Shown here piece after piece: positions 48,001 to 61,595 of a stretch of 64,000 nt of DNA; position 1 is the first letter of the stretch, and each line of letters starts with the position of its first letter. The stretch lies in assembly GCA_022478985.1 (NCBI GenBank), contig JAKSZP010017485.1, forward strand, positions 1-64,000, given 5' to 3'. This DNA comes from Massospora cicadina. Its lineage: Eukaryota > Entomophthoromycota > Entomophthoromycetes > Entomophthorales > Entomophthoraceae. Below the pieces are notes generated by a model. That model was given only the letters and a program-made list of their open reading frames with translations, was not told the origin of the DNA and did not search any database. A program made the translations under genes and the position numbers.

Positions 48001-48400
48001 ACCCAAAAAAGGGTAAGAATCAAGAAGCTGCTGAATCATCAATCTAAGTGACCCCCAGTTTCATCTGACTTGGATATAACTTAACATTTTTTTCCCTATA
48101 CAAAGTATGATACAAAAGAATTATACCATCCAGAATGTATCGCCAGACAAAGAGTCTTCCTTCTGGATGTTGCTCCTTAATATTATCAAGACTTTTATTT
48201 TTAAGTTTTGTTATTAATTACAGCATATGAAGACCCCAATTTATACTATAATAAGTTGAGTCGTTATATCTATATCTAATTTTAATATCAGGATTCATAA
48301 TCCATTATGCTGTACTTACCATAGGACGGATACTTTAGCTGATTGGACATAAGCGCTGATTTGGCACCCTTTTAAATAAAAACTATATTTTTCAAGAAAC
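45090..48400. other. AT-rich stretch without recognisable genes
   Basis: Only short frames are present (the longest are 45812-46009 and 47178-47438), none with a familiar motif. No LTR ends, tandem repeats or LINE tails were found. It may be very old transposon sequence or true intergenic DNA. Confidence 0.5.
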
Positions 48401-50737
48401 TTAGTCAGCCTTAATTATTTACTATTGAGCTTTTTGGTCATAGCACCATTGAGCTTAGAAATGAAAGCCCTACAGGCTGGTGCTCACTACAGGGGGCTCA
48501 GCCAATGCTTAAAATACCTGCAACTAATTATCACACCGTGTAAGAAAATCCAAGTGATAGTGCCACCCACTGGGTGCATAAAGGAAATGGTGAAGAAGAT
48601 AAAAAAATGGGAAGTCCACCCATTGTCATAATTAAAGAAGTTCAATAAATCCAATGAGGATCCCCAAATCTTATCATTTTACATGGATCTTTAGTGAAGC
48701 AGGTAAAATATTACTTCATGTAACCATTAACCCAAGAGAAAGATGCAACTGCAAAAGAGGATCTGCCGAGGATAAAACTCTCATGAACCTGTATGAATAC
48801 TGTTCTTTCCCAGAGAATTATAAAACAAGTGCGAATCTATCTCACTATATCTTTTGATTCATACACCCTGCGCTCTATCACATCCTGCTTTTGTTAAAAG
48901 TCCAAATGTGGAACTTCACCATCATATCAATATCCAAGGGTCCCTAAAGATGGCTTGTGAGCAGGTATATAATTTAGCATCACAAATTATAGAAGACATC
49001 CTCTGTTTGATCAAAGCAAACTGTTCCTAAATTTTATCAGCTCCATAATTAAATGGATACAATTGATTCCAGTTTATCAATTATGTAGATGAAGTTGTAA
49101 AGCTTTCTTTGAAATGACATCGCAGAGTCAGAAGAAATTACTAAGCAATTACTTGATGCCTTTGCTGAAGAGCTCCATTGACAGGATAGTGAAGCTTGTG
49201 GCAAAAGGTAACTCAAGCTTCTACTAGCCGTCATCATGGAAGCAAATCTCTATCCTTAGGGCATGGCTAAAAAAGCCCTACACTGAATTGATGAACCAAA
49301 GGCCAATCAAACCACTAAGACTTCATCAGTGTCACAAAAAATCACTTCTCAAGTAGCTCATGTTGAAGTAAAGCTAGCCACCTGCGTGACTCATGAAACT
49401 ACGCTTTCCATTATCAACTAACTCAAAGAACTGGAGAGTGGCTTGAGAGGCAAATGCCCCAGTCAGGAGGACATTAACCAAGTCTATCACCGCCTTTATG
49501 AAGCTGAAAACGTTGGAATACTCTCACAGATTTAGAAGCCAAGAACAACAAGCCTCATTAGAGCACCAAATGCAAGGTGATGAATGAGGTCTTGATTCGG
49601 CGCATTGGAGTAGTGGAAGATGAGAGCAAGCTTTAGTTAACTTACCGCTTATCCACTAACCAATAAATTCATGATCTGGACATCTACGTTAAGAACTTAT
49701 AGAATAAAATCAATCTTGAAAGAAGAATCAGTCTGCTGGATATTATGCCAAGACTTACCCTGGAGAGTTTGGAGCAACATCTCAATCCTCTAAAAGACTA
49801 AACATGTTTACTGGTATATCAAGTTGAACAGAGCAAGGTAATAACTGAGATTAAAATTAGAAGATCCTGTAGTACACGTCATTACAGGATTGGAGGCTAC
49901 TACCTTTAAGTCCATGTTCAAGAACAAGTTTCATATAGCAAAGGGAGTATCACATCTTTCCTCTATATCTTTAAATCTGTGATTGAAGGTGCAACTAATA
50001 ATTAAAAGTTTGTCTATTTTGAAAACTAAATCGAATATTACTTTGAAGCATACAAATTAAGAAAGATAGGAAATTATCTGTTTATTAAACTGTGTGACTG
50101 TTCCTTTAAGGTTGTCTATTTTATCTTGGTTAAACTGTATGTCTCAAGAGGTTATGGTGCCTCATATGGATGACTTGCATACCTGGAGAGAAGTGAAGGA
50201 AGCGCTTATCAAGAAATTTAATCAAACCAGAGCTTTAGTGCCATATAAAACAGGCCTTCATGAGAATTGCGGTGCAAAAAATCAAACCATTATTTGAATT
50301 CGCTGAGCACTTTTATATAAATTCCCAAATGCTGTTGACCTCAAAGTTGCTTACTTCGAACAGTACTGTAGCTGCTATCGTTGCTAGTTTACATAGTAAC
50401 CCCAATTTAGCCATGCACATCACATCCAACAAATGAAGCTTCTACTCTGTATTAGACATTAAAAAGCTTTGCTCAATATAGTCAACATACACATTGTTAA
50501 AATCGGCGCTTAGGCATCATATTTTTAAGGCCCATGTATTAACTCAAAAAAATAAAGTGCTGTATGAAGATATTCGCCTTAGTAAACTTGTAACATAACA
50601 AGTTTGGCAAGCGAGTTTATATTACAAAAAATAAAAGCACAATGCAGTATATAGTACTCTCAAATGCTCAACTCCTTTTTCAGATAATCTATCCAGCTAG
50701 GTTCTTTTTAGCAACGTAGGAAAAAATAACTTTCCTC
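48400..50737 (+). pseudogene. Decayed Ty3-type gag, element F
   Basis: The readable part is 50094-50297, with DDLHTWREVKEALIKKFNQ, the Retrotrans_gag pattern. FAEHFYINSQ and VAAIVASLHSNPNLAMH follow in another frame (50300-50430). Upstream (49100-49900) short helical pieces such as LLDAFAEEL and REVNQVYHRLYEAE-like stretches fit a gag N-terminus. It is cut by the LINE that begins at 50738. Its LTRs were not found. Confidence 0.6.
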
Positions 50738-53700
50738 TTAGTTTAAAAAACTTAGAGAAGGACGACCATGAGACAGACACTTTTGATATGTAAAAATAAC
50801 AAAGAACTTATATACGCGAGATTCACCCCAGAGAAGCTGAAGCTGTCTCTTGTTGCCAGTGGGAATGCCGATTAAAGGAAGAGGGGTATAATGAGTAGAG
50901 GCTCGCTCCACTATTGAGCACGTATGAAGGAAAGGGTTTGAGGTGATGAACCATACCAGGAACCAGGATGAGACCAACTGTTGTTGACAGGATAGTAAAT
51001 ATCCAAACAAACATGCTTGAAAGTGGCCCATAAGGTGTGACTTGAATCGTCGCACAGCCCTGAAGGGTGGAAGTTTAGCCCAAAATGGAATCAAGGACTA
51101 CAGTGTGGATAGTCCACATAGCAATTTCCACCACTAAGGCTCAGAGGGAAGGGCGTATGGAGAATTCAAGGACAAGGCAAAGATGTTCTTAGATAGGCTG
51201 AAGGTCTGTGTTTGCTCCTGGCAAAAGAGACGCTGAACTTCACGCCAGATCGCTTGTGAAGGTGGGCACCCTTCCAGGAGGTGGACTAAAGTTCCATATT
51301 GTCACACACAGCACATGAAGAATGTGATGCGTTGAATTGCTCTGCAGTATGGTATATCCGTTTCAAGCAGCGCCACACATATGAATGAACTTGTGGCTTT
51401 AAAAGAGGTGGTGGGTGTATTTCCATATGTCTTTCTGTGTTTCTAGGGAGTCTGGGATGTCCAACATGTCCAGATAATCTACTCTGGCCATGGTAGGGGG
51501 CCTCCTGGGTATCATATTGTTCAGAACGGCTTGTCCCTGTAAATCCTGTTTGAATTGTAGAATAGAATGACCCCTCTGCGAGGTATACCCATTGATACTG
51601 ATCCTCTATTCTGCGCTCTTCATATTAAGATAAATCCTTTTAAAATGAATGGTGATTCTATGCGGGCCTTCAGCAGATGGGTGGCTTGCCATATGTGTAA
51701 GAAGAGAGTTAGTATAAGTGGGGTTACAGTGGCCAAGGACGTGGGCGAAGTTGGATTGTGATGCGCGCGACCAGTGTTGAGTTGGGAGTGAGGGGTTGGT
51801 TACTGAAGTAATCCATGTACCCAGAATCATGGATGTCTGGTCCATGTAGTTAAGTAGGCCCGTTCCCCCATTTTGGCATAAACCATAGAGGACTTCCAAT
51901 CGTGCAGGTGGAGATCAACCTAGCCAAAGCCACCCTTATGAGGAGGTCATATAACAAAGCAAAAAAAGATGGGGAGAAAGAGATGGCATGAGCTGCAAAC
52001 CATACTTTTGACTAAAGCGTAGTGTTAGAAAGCACTACTATTCCTGTAAAGCTGGTTGTTGATCCCTTAATGAAGCGATACATTTTGTTAAATTATCTAG
52101 TATGAGATGTTCCATTATTGAATTGGCGTATCCACCCACCTCCATCCATACTCCCAGGTGGCGCACTGGGCCCTCAGTGGGTCTGGACACAAAAGGTAGC
52201 ATGAGAAGAGTGTTATGGGGTGGTCACCTGGATAATCAGATAATAAACTGAACTGCTGGGTCCCTCTTATTGTGGGGCGCTGAGGACTAGTGTGTTCAGT
52301 ATCTACCAAGGAGGATGATTCTAGTTTTAGATGCGTTGAGGGTTTCATTGCTAGCCCTGGAGTATCCCCGGATTTTGGACTCCAGTGTGCGTGCATAATA
52401 GTTGCTGGACACCCCAATTACACAATCATCCACAAATGCAAGCATCTTAACTGGTGCTTGGCCTTGCACTTGTACACCATTAATATGTGCATTTATAATG
52501 CGGAGAAGTGGGTCAAGGCTGAAGTTGTATAATAGTATGCTCAGAGGGTCCCCTTTGAAAAGGCTTTCTGAGGGAGCACCACATCAGTGAGGAAATCTAG
52601 TCCTTGTACTGCCATTGTAGCTGATTCAGTGAGCATCATTGCCCAACTGATGAACCATGGGAGAGTGGAATTGGTGATGGCAGGCCCTAAGGTATTCCCA
52701 GTTGACCCTGTCATACGCTTTTTATTGGTCTAAAAACACAAGCGCCCCAGGAGTTGTGGATTGTCATACATTAGCCACAGTGTGTATATTGTCTCAAATT
52801 GACCTTTTGTGAATGAAACCAAAACGGCTCTGGGGATATTACCTCAGAGGCAATGTCCCCTAAGCGGATAGCCATTATTTTGGTTAATATTTTAGTATCA
52901 GTGTTAGTGAGGGAAATAGGGTGCCAGTTTGCCAAGTCTAGCTTATTCCCCTTTTTCAACAATGTTACCATTTAAGCCTCTTGTCCCCTTGGAGGAGATG
53001 TGTCTCTAAAAGACATTTGTTTATTAAGGCTATCATTAGGGGGGTAAATAATTGAAATATTTTTGTAAAACTCTTAAAGAATCCCATCTGGACCTGGGAT
53101 CTTCCTGTGTGTTGCACCACGAACAGCATGCCAGAGTTTTTCTTTAGTTATTAAATTCATAAGCTCTGGATATCAGGAAATGGTGTGAATGTGTGCGCCA
53201 GCAAAATATTCATCTGTTTCATTTTGATCGACTGGGTCAGCCCTGTATAACTCAGAATAATATTTTCAACTTTGGTTGATACATCAGCCAGCGTTTCTGC
53301 GATGGATTTGTCTAAAAGCTTTACCTGTGTGCAGTCAAAGTTTTACCGCGAGGTAGAAAATTAAAGAAAAAATATCTGGAGCATAATTTTCCCATGGTAA
53401 TATTATCTGCTTTGAACTGTACATAAAAAAGATGTTTGTGTTTTCTGATAAGCACGTTAAGACGAGCTGATACTTCAGCCCATTTTTGACCCCAAGTAGG
53501 GCTTTACTATGTCCTAGGGAAATTACTCTCCAAATGACCACCTCTGCCAAGACGCATTTGATGACTGCCAAAGCAGCCCAAGAGCGCCATGACAAAATGT
53601 GGCATGCTTGGGAAATTTCAGCTTTTTTAATTTTGACCATGTTGATAGGGGATCCACACAGAAAGGAGTTGCAAACTCATGTGTCAAAGTGGCAGTGTCC

Positions 53701-54500
53701 ATCCAACTTGATAATGTGGGTAACGTGAGAATGCCAGGTCAAAGCTTACTCCATCTAGGTGGCTGTGGCACCAGACTTGGCAAAGTAAATGACACTGAGA
53801 CCACCCTATGGTCTGAGAAATCTATCTTTGCTGTACTAAAGTGTTATATCTGGGAGTAAAAATCCAGTGCAGCCAGAATGAAATCTATACGGGACATAGA
53901 CACCAACTGTCTATTGTTTAAATGGGGACGTGACATGTTGAGTATAATGGTGCTTGCATGAAGATGGTATCAAAGAAGCCCAAGGTGGCTTTCATCCCCA
54001 AAAATTTGATGTCCCTGCGGTGGAGTAGACGCAGGTGGCCATCAGTCAGTGGTTGGATTGTCCCAACAGTTTAGGTCGCCGATCACAAAGGATTTGGATG
54101 GTAGGGGGAGGGAGGCCACACCTGAGATGAATTCCTGTCAAATTTGTGCACAGGTTGAGGCATAGATGTTAATTATTGTGTGCACTCTAGCGTCCCATGA
54201 AAAAGTTTATGACGAGCACAAGTCCATCAATCTGTATTGTTTCTTAAAAAAATTTAAAATTGTAGTTCGCCTGTATCAGCACCCCATAGTGCGGTGACCA
54301 AAAGGATTGGTAGGGGAAGAGCATGGTTGCCCATATGTCCTTAGCACCTTGCGGACAATGGGTTTTTTGGATTGCTGTATGTCAACAGGTAAATTATTTT
54401 TTAGGAAGCTCAGTTTTTAGCCCAGGATGGAGAGGCCTTGAGTCCGTCAATGTTCAGCGTCCCTATTGTAAAAAATACCCCCATCACTTCTTAGGAGTGA
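50738..54500 (-). pseudogene. LINE4 ORF2: APE and RT (heavily broken)
   Basis: Endonuclease blocks: CDRR/GDLN-like near 54070, SRIDFILAALDFYSQI near 53870, and DFSDHR near 53804-53822 with the SDH motif kept. RT blocks: MVTLLKKGNKLDLANWHPIS (52.9 kb), SPLLFNLCIDPLLRVINAHI-like near 52480-52550, and AFVDDC at 52422-52440, which keeps the two Asp of the YADD box. A C-terminal Cys/His region with CAVCD lies near 51300. Many frameshifts separate the blocks. Confidence 0.7.
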
Positions 54501-54999
54501 GTTGAGGGCCCCAGGCCCTGCCGCTCCTTTCTGTCAAGCAATATCAGCCTTTTTTACTTTTTTGTTGGCATGGTTTGAGGAATGCTTATCTTTAGGTGTA
54601 TATGTATTATCTTTGAGGGTCTCTTCAGTCAAGGATTACTTGATTTGCTGATTTTTTTCTTTTTGCGGTTTATGAGGTACTGGGATTTGCAGTGAACCGT
54701 CAAGTATGTCCAACTATTCTTACCCAAAAACTCTGCTAAATCCAGGTTGGAAAATCTGCTTAAGTTTGTTGTGCATAAATCCAGCGGGTGCTTATCATGC
54801 ACATATTGCAGATTTGAGGGCTGGGTTCCCCATCTGATTGGATGGTATTTTGGAATTCCACCAAAGCGGAAAACTCATCCTGGTCATCTTTAATCTGGGC
54901 AGGAGGGATGGCGGAGGCCGCTGTGGCCACTGCCTTAGCTTGTGCTTGGCTTTGCTGTTTTGTTTTTTTGTTCTTGTGAGTACACAGGATTTACATGGA

Positions 55000-56604
55000 T
55001 ATAGCACCTCTGTTCGCCCCAAGGGAATGCCACACTAGAATCTAATGTGGGTTCACAACTTGTCCCTCTCCAATTGCTTCTGAGAAAGCCTCATTTAGTA
55101 TAATTCCCTCTCTGGTGGGACAAGTGTGTAACTTGTGGCCAAACGCCTGACAATGAGTGCATACGGGAGGTGAACTGTCAACTGTTACATGGAATGGTTG
55201 AGTCTGTTACTTGTTGATGGTGAGCGTCGAGGTGTGTGAGATCTGAGTTAGGTCCTCAGCTACCCCTGAGAATGGGGTAATCACCACAATCGCCATACCT
55301 GTGCTGAGTTCAGGTATCAATAAAAAATTTGCATTTTGAAGGATTTGATTTCCCCATATGTTAAAACCTTGGGCTTGGTTAGCTGCTCGCTTCTGGCCCT
55401 AGATTTCAATTGCACAGATTCATGGATACTTGCGTTGATTAATAATATGAACTGGAAATAATAGTATAAATACTATTGTTTTTTGGTTGATTGCCCAAAA
55501 GCCACGTTGAGTAAATTGTCCAACGCTAGACAGGTGCTTCTTCCTCTTGAAGATATTTTGATACTGGTAGGGGACTCTTTCCCTATTCCCTTTTCGCAGA
55601 GCCAAGTGGAGACTTGATAAAACAAACCTAAGGATATCTGATCCTTGCACTCTTAACTTAAGAGTAATATTAAAACAACCGAGTGTTAAAATAACTTAGC
55701 TAATATCAAGTTTGAATCTAATTTTATTAGGTAATAATTTGGTGTTTTTATAGTTAGAATTGGCACACAACTTTTCAGCTGTCCACTGGGAATTATTTGT
55801 GTTCCTATACTGGTTTGACACTCAGTGTTAAGCATCAGGTCTTGTCAGGTACCGTTGCCTTAGGTTTCTTAGGCAGCGTAATCCTTAGGTGTTTGGTGGA
55901 CCAAACAATTGGTATTAGGTACTTGAAACCAATTGTTTTGGCCAATTATGATTCTACTCTTCCTCCGGCGTTCAAATTTTTTGGTAGTTTCTTATGACTC
56001 CAATCCATTCTGCTCTGAATAATTCCCCTATAATTTGACTATTGGGTGTTATTCCAATATTAAATTATTGCTTGATTTTGTTGGGGATGATGCCTGCCAA
56101 AATTCTCATCTATCAGCGGCCTCAAATATCATCAGAGATGATGCTCAACAATAATTTCATAATTTGGCAGCCACAAGTATCATTGGGGATGATGCCCAAC
56201 AATAATCCCACCAATTGGCTGCTGTTACCAATCATATATGATTATAGTTTAATCATCAAATCTTATAGCTGGATAAGAGGTTAAATTATGTGGTCATCTG
56301 AAATTCTGACACCATAGCTTTAAATTCCTGCTTTTTGAGATGACTATCAAGGACTTCATGCTTAATGGTCATGGGGAGAAAAACAAAAGTTACAAAAACT
56401 TGAATTGATTTTGTTTATCTCATGCACTTGGTTTCAACCACCCATTGCCCCTCTGGGAAATTAATCACCACATGCACCTGTGCAGCTGTGTCTGCTGCTT
56501 TCACTGTTTCAAACCTGAGATTCAACCAACTGTAATAATCAAGTGTTGTGCTTCATACACAACTTCTGGGAAGTGGGTGCATACGTCCCTGAAAAACTTT
56601 CAGA
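55000..56604 (-). pseudogene. LINE4 ORF1 with CCHC zinc knuckle, split by LTR C2
   Basis: Complement of 55088-55165 reads PPVCTHCQAFGHKLHTCP, a perfect C-x2-C-x4-H-x4-C knuckle. A Lys/Ala-rich part follows near 54900-55000. On the far side of C2, 56317-56604 reads TAAQVHVVINFPEGQWVVET, a likely ORF1 core strand. Stops interrupt both parts. Confidence 0.65.
55359..56311 (+). mobile_element. Solo LTR C2 (family C)
   Basis: It begins TGTTAAAACCTTGGGC and ends AAATTCTGACA, with the perfect TSD ccata at 55354-55358 and 56312-56316. Length 953 bp. It aligns in full with C1 on the other strand. Confidence 0.9.
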
Positions 56605-56609
56605 GAGCT

Positions 56610-57750
56610 TGTAAAAATTTATTGTCTTGGGTTATTATTGGCAAACAACCCCAATAAACTTATTACTGCACAGGTTTGGTTCTTGTGCACTTCATCCACA
56701 TTGTATAATATATGATATTATCAGTTGATAATAGTATGACAACTATTATCCATAGTTGAGTGGAATTCTTATATCTTGGCCCAACGCTTGGCCAGTATTC
56801 CCACTTGAAATACCTGAGATGTCTTGATATAGGGATTCGTTCCCTCGTTCTGTCCAACCCAATATTCTCTGAGATTCCCTGGTGACAGTTGTTCCAGTCC
56901 AACACACAGTCAGCAGCAGTCCTTGATTTTTTCTCTTTTCTAGATCCCCGACCAGATATTTACTTTTTTACCAAAGGAGTCTCCCAATTATCGCACACAG
57001 CAATAATATCCTTGAGAAGAATAGAACAATTGAAAGCTGATAATAGTTTACTCTTAAACTATATACTGGATGAGAACTATAGAACTATATAATGTTTTAC
57101 TGTTTTTACTATAGAACTTTTTTTTAATTTTGAGTAAAATACTAGGGAATTTATAGTGAGTATTTGATCATCTTACCCTTGGTTGACACCTCTTTGATGA
57201 AATGACAGCCGTTGCAATTGAATAACCCATCCTCATCTCAGCAGTGATGATCTTCCCCATCCTGGCTAGGATTCCATCATGGGCATCCTCAAGACCTAAA
57301 CGGAAAGAGTCAGAAAACATGTCCCTAACGTTTTCCTCTTTGATCCAAGCAAACCAACCATATTTGGCTAGAAACCTGCCTAGGTAATGGGACTTATTTC
57401 TTAAGGCAGGTCATGCACCAACTGATCAATTTGCTAGTTGCAGGCGGCATCACCTCCTGCAACTTGCTACTCATTCCCCAATAAGTCAGTGATGAAAACC
57501 GACTCAAACTAATTGATACACCTGATAGTTAATCACTATCAGATGCCCCTACTTTGTTGGCAATGAAAAGATCTTAAGTATTTGTCCAGATTGATCCCCA
57601 ATGGATACACCCAGGCGAATATCCCAAAACTTCCCCAAACATAGTTATTTTGAAATTATGGTCCACCAATTTCCAATTCACCCTGCACTAGGAATTATCC
57701 CTTAGCTATTCCTGGTAATCTAGCAGGCTTTTATAGCAAAAAATGGAACA
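56610..57750 (+). mobile_element. Solo LTR H2 (family H)
   Basis: It begins TGTAAAAATTTATTGTC and ends AAAAAATGGAACA. The TSD gagct is at 56605-56609 and 57752-57756, with one extra base (t, 57751) at the right edge. Length about 1141 bp. It matches H1 and H3 along its length. Confidence 0.8.
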
Positions 57751-57756
57751 TGAGCT

Positions 57757-59182
57757 GTTGAATTAATGTCCAGGCAACTTGGAATCTAAATTTACTTCAA
57801 ACAGTGGCTGTGAGTGAGGAGTTTTGACGCACTGGTTACATTTGGTTTGCCATTCCAAGATTTCTAGTGAAATATCTACCACGGTTTTCTTTGTTTTTAT
57901 CCAGGCCACTATTGTCTACAGGGTGTTTTTTTAAACTTTAGGCGGTATGAACACCAAACCCGTGCCTTTTTAATGTATTCTTCCATGTTTATTTTAAACA
58001 ACATATATCTACTAGATTGCCTCAGACTTAAGCAATAGCAAATAAAAGATAATAGACTCTGCCAGAGCCTCTCAGATATGAGGATGAACCAATGAGAATA
58101 TGGTGATAAAGAAAAGCCTAAGCAAAAGGATCAATATTGAACTAAGTCATTAATATATAAGTGAGATGCAAATATTGGAGGAGGAGAATTGTTGGAAGAA
58201 GAGTGCCTAACAGAAAGAATCTGATATCAATACTAAAATGAAGTGGTGTGGTCAAAGCTAATTGCTTCATATTAAATCCTTAAGTTTTTCTTGAGGACCA
58301 GCGATCTCCATATTGTCTGACCATTTCTCAGTACAATTGACCCTGTTCAAACCTTTTAGCATATCTCAACTATATTACCAAAATTATAACAGGTAGAAAA
58401 GGGGGAAATGGAGCACCAGCAGAACCTGTTAGGGTCTGCTACCTTATAAGCGCACAAACCAGACCAGGAAACTGAATAATTATATTCACCAGTGGGAATG
58501 ATTTCACAATTTGATTACATCAGAATGGCATCCATAAATTTCTATGACACTGAGTTGATCCTGACCTTACCAGCTGACTCACGCTCAAATTTCGCCACAA
58601 CTTTCCCCTCCCAATATAATTTTGCATGGCATATTGGCATCACTTTGTCCAGCAGGTGACTGGATGCACCTAAGGCTAGGCCACATAAAGATGGTCTCAC
58701 TGAGTCAGTAAGGGGTTTCTTATGCCCATATCTATCAGGGACATTCTCATGATTACCGGTGACAAATAACCACGGCATATGGGAAATCCCATGTCTGAAA
58801 CCAATTCACTCAATTTACTCCTAGAAAACCCAATCTAACTATAAAGCTGAACTCAAACTACCAGGGACAACCTTTTGAAGGGGAGCATCACTGCCAAACC
58901 CCTGCTTGCAGGGCCCCTGGCTGCTGCTCCTTCTCCAAATACCCTGGATTTTTCTGCACCAGCTCATGGGTGGTTGGCATAGGGGAAAATGATGTGACCT
59001 TCAAAGATACACTGTCATCTAACTCTCATCTAACACAAAGGCTAAATCACTCAGGGTGACAAAGGGGATGGCCACCAGCTTTTCCCTTATTGGTCTGAAA
59101 TAGGATTATCTACCAATTCAGCTGCAGGGGTTGCACTCCCAGCCTAACATTACTCTTCCCTTTTCAGGTCATTAGAGCACCC
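57757..59182 (-). pseudogene. Internal gag-like region of an H element, with LINE4 5' sequence at its low end
   Basis: On -, directly after LTR H3, the reading AIPFVTLSDLAFVLDES appears near 59040-59070, then HELVQK in another frame, then the open frame 58542-58778 with YGHKKPLTDSVRPSLCG and VVAKFERESAGKV. The first block matches the gag-like part of LTR A. It looks like the N-terminal half of a chromovirus gag. The border with LINE4 somewhere in 57.76-58.2 kb is not clear. No other H element domain follows. Confidence 0.45.
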
Positions 59183-60377
59183 TGTTGGGATTTTGACCAC
59201 CTTCCATGCTGTCTAGATTACCATATTTGCTAGGGGATAATCCCAATGGTGAGTAAATTGAATATTAGTTGACCCCAATTTTAGGCTAGTAATATTTGAG
59301 GGATTTTAGGCAATTCGCCAGGACCGGATTAATTGGGGATTTATCTGGGTGAATGCTTAAGATCTCATAAGGCAGGGCTGCCAGCAAAATAAAGGCATAT
59401 AATAGTTGATCAATGATTAACTATCAGGTGTATCAATTGGGATTAGTCAGATTTCATCACTGACTTTTGGGAATTTATGAGCAAGTTGCAAGGTGAGTGA
59501 TGCCACCTGCAACTAGTAAATCAATCAGTTGATTTGAGACCTGCCATAATGGGTAACAAGTCCCATTACCTAAGCAGGTCACTTACCAAATATGGTTGGT
59601 TCAATGGTATAAAGGGGAAAACGTTAGGGACACATTTTCTAACTTTTTCCATTTTAGGGCTTGAGGATGTCCAATGACAGAATTCTAGCCAGGATGGGGA
59701 AGACCATCACTGATGAGACGATGATGGGTAATTCAATGGCAATGGATGCCATTTCATTGATGAGGTGGCAACTGAGGGTTGGATATCAAATTCCCACTAT
59801 AAATTCCCCTAAGAATTCACTTAGTATATATACTAAAATACTAGAATATGAATACATTGAAATACTTTACATTTTACCAGCAATTAGTATCATACCAGAA
59901 TCCATTTTGTGCTCTATTCTTTTTTTAGGAAATTGTTGCTGCGTGCTTTAATTGTGATACTCTTTAGGATAAAGAGTAAAGATCTGAGCTTTTGGGTTAA
60001 GACCATCTAGTACTAAAAAAAGTAAAGATCTGAGCTTGAATCCAGTGAAGAGAAGCTGAACTGAATCAGAGATTGCTGCCAACTGTGTGTCATCAGAGAG
60101 AAGCCATAAACGAGGATCTGAGCATATCAAGTTAGGTGGTATAAGGTAACGAATCCCTATTGAGGACATCCTAGGTATTTTGAGGGGAAATACTGGTCAA
60201 GCAATGGACCTGATACTAGTACTTTATTCAACTATTGATAATAGTCTCCATATTATTATCAGATGAATACATATTGCCATCAGACAACGTGGAGAATTGC
60301 ACAACAATGAACCTGTGCAGTTAATTAATTTAGGGGTTATCAGCTGAGAATAATCAAGAACTCTATAAAATTTAAAA
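59183..60377 (-). mobile_element. LTR H3, probably 5' LTR of a broken H element
   Basis: On - its start has decayed (TTTTAAATTTTATAG for TGTAAAAATTTATAG) and its end reads AAAATCCCAACA. Without the 46-bp LINE tag and its duplication it is 1149 bp, the same as H1 and H2. Flanks caccc and ggtat do not match, so it is not a simple solo LTR. Gag-like sequence follows its end, fitting a 5' LTR. Confidence 0.7.
59992..60020 (+). mobile_element. 29-bp LINE alpha tail with 17-bp TSD
   Basis: The insert (ttgggttaagaccatctag then tactaaaaaa) is flanked by perfect copies of agtaaagatctgagctt (59975-59991 and 60021-60037). The other H LTRs lack insert and duplication. Confidence 0.8.
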
Positions 60378-61595
60378 GGTATGAAGCTAGGTAGTTAAGC
60401 AGAGAATTAGGGTGGTCAGGATTGCAAAGGTGAAGAGCACGGGCAAAGTTGGGCTGTGCTGTGCAAGGCCAATACTGGGTGGGGGGAGTAGGGCTAGTTA
60501 CCTGTGAGATCCAGGAGCCAAGTATACTGAAGGGATGGTTCACATAGTTAATCAGTACCATACCTTTGCTATGGCGTGGGACAAACAGGACGTCCAGACG
60601 CACAGGGAGAGGGCGGTTTAGACATAGCCACCTGGATGAGAGCATAGAGGTTAGAAAAGAAGGAGGGTGAAAATCAATAGTGTGCAAAGCAAACCAAACC
60701 TAACTAATGGACAGAAGTAGAGAGTTGGCAACCACTACCCTGCCTACCAGGATAGTTTGCTGGCCTCTGAGAGAGGCAATGCGCTTAGTTACATTGTCTA
60801 AGATGTGGCTCTCCATTACAGAGATGGCATATCCTCCACCTTCATCTATATTCCCAAGTGGCGAACTGGCCCATAGTGGGCCTGAAAACAAATGGGAGCA
60901 CAATATGGGCGATACAAAGGGACTGCCTCGGGAGGCAAACAAGAGCCATGAAGCAGGCATATGCTGCTGAGTAGCAGTGGCGGGTGACCAGTGATACTTG
61001 TTTTTCTCAAGGAGGATGATCTCAGTTTTATTGGCATTAATGGCTACATTACTAACCATTGATATGCCTGTGTGGTACTTTCCAGGACGCGTGCATCACA
61101 GTTACTAGAAACATTGACACACAATTGTCAGCAATTGAGAAATCAAGACTGGCGCCTGGTCATGCACATGAAAACCATTAAGATGTGCATTTTACATTGC
61201 GGATGAGTGAGTCAAGGCTAAAGTTGTATAAAAGAGGGCTCAAAGGGTCCTTTTAACGGAGACCCTTTGAGGGAAAAACAAATCAGTCAGTAAACCTGCG
61301 CCACGTACTGCCCTTGTAGCTGATGTAGTGAGCAACATTACCCAATCGATGAAGCGAGAATCAAGGTAAAACTTGTGGAGGAAAGCTCTAAAGAAAGCTC
61401 AGTTGTTATGATTATAGGCTTTCTGCTGATACAATAACACAAGCGCTCCAGTAGCATGATATTGGCAGACGTTGGCTACTAAATATATGTTGTCCAATAT
61501 AGACTTCCTGGGAATAAAGCCAAACTATTAAGGTGATATAAATTCAGAGGCAACTTCCCAAGGCGGTTAGCTATAATTTGGAAAATTTTTGTTAT

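Larger units (their letters stand above)
50738..56604 (-). mobile_element. LINE4: non-LTR retrotransposon, family beta
   Basis: On -, ORF1 with a CCHC knuckle (~55000-56604), APE (53.8-54.5 kb), RT (52.0-53.3 kb) and the C-terminal part (50738-51900) follow in order. It inserts into F gag at 50738. Solo LTR C2 splits ORF1 at 55359-56311, and LTR H2 follows at 56610, so its true 5' end lies beyond 57756. The 3' tail does not share the CTAGTACTAAAAAA end of family alpha. LINE5 belongs to the same family. Confidence 0.75.
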
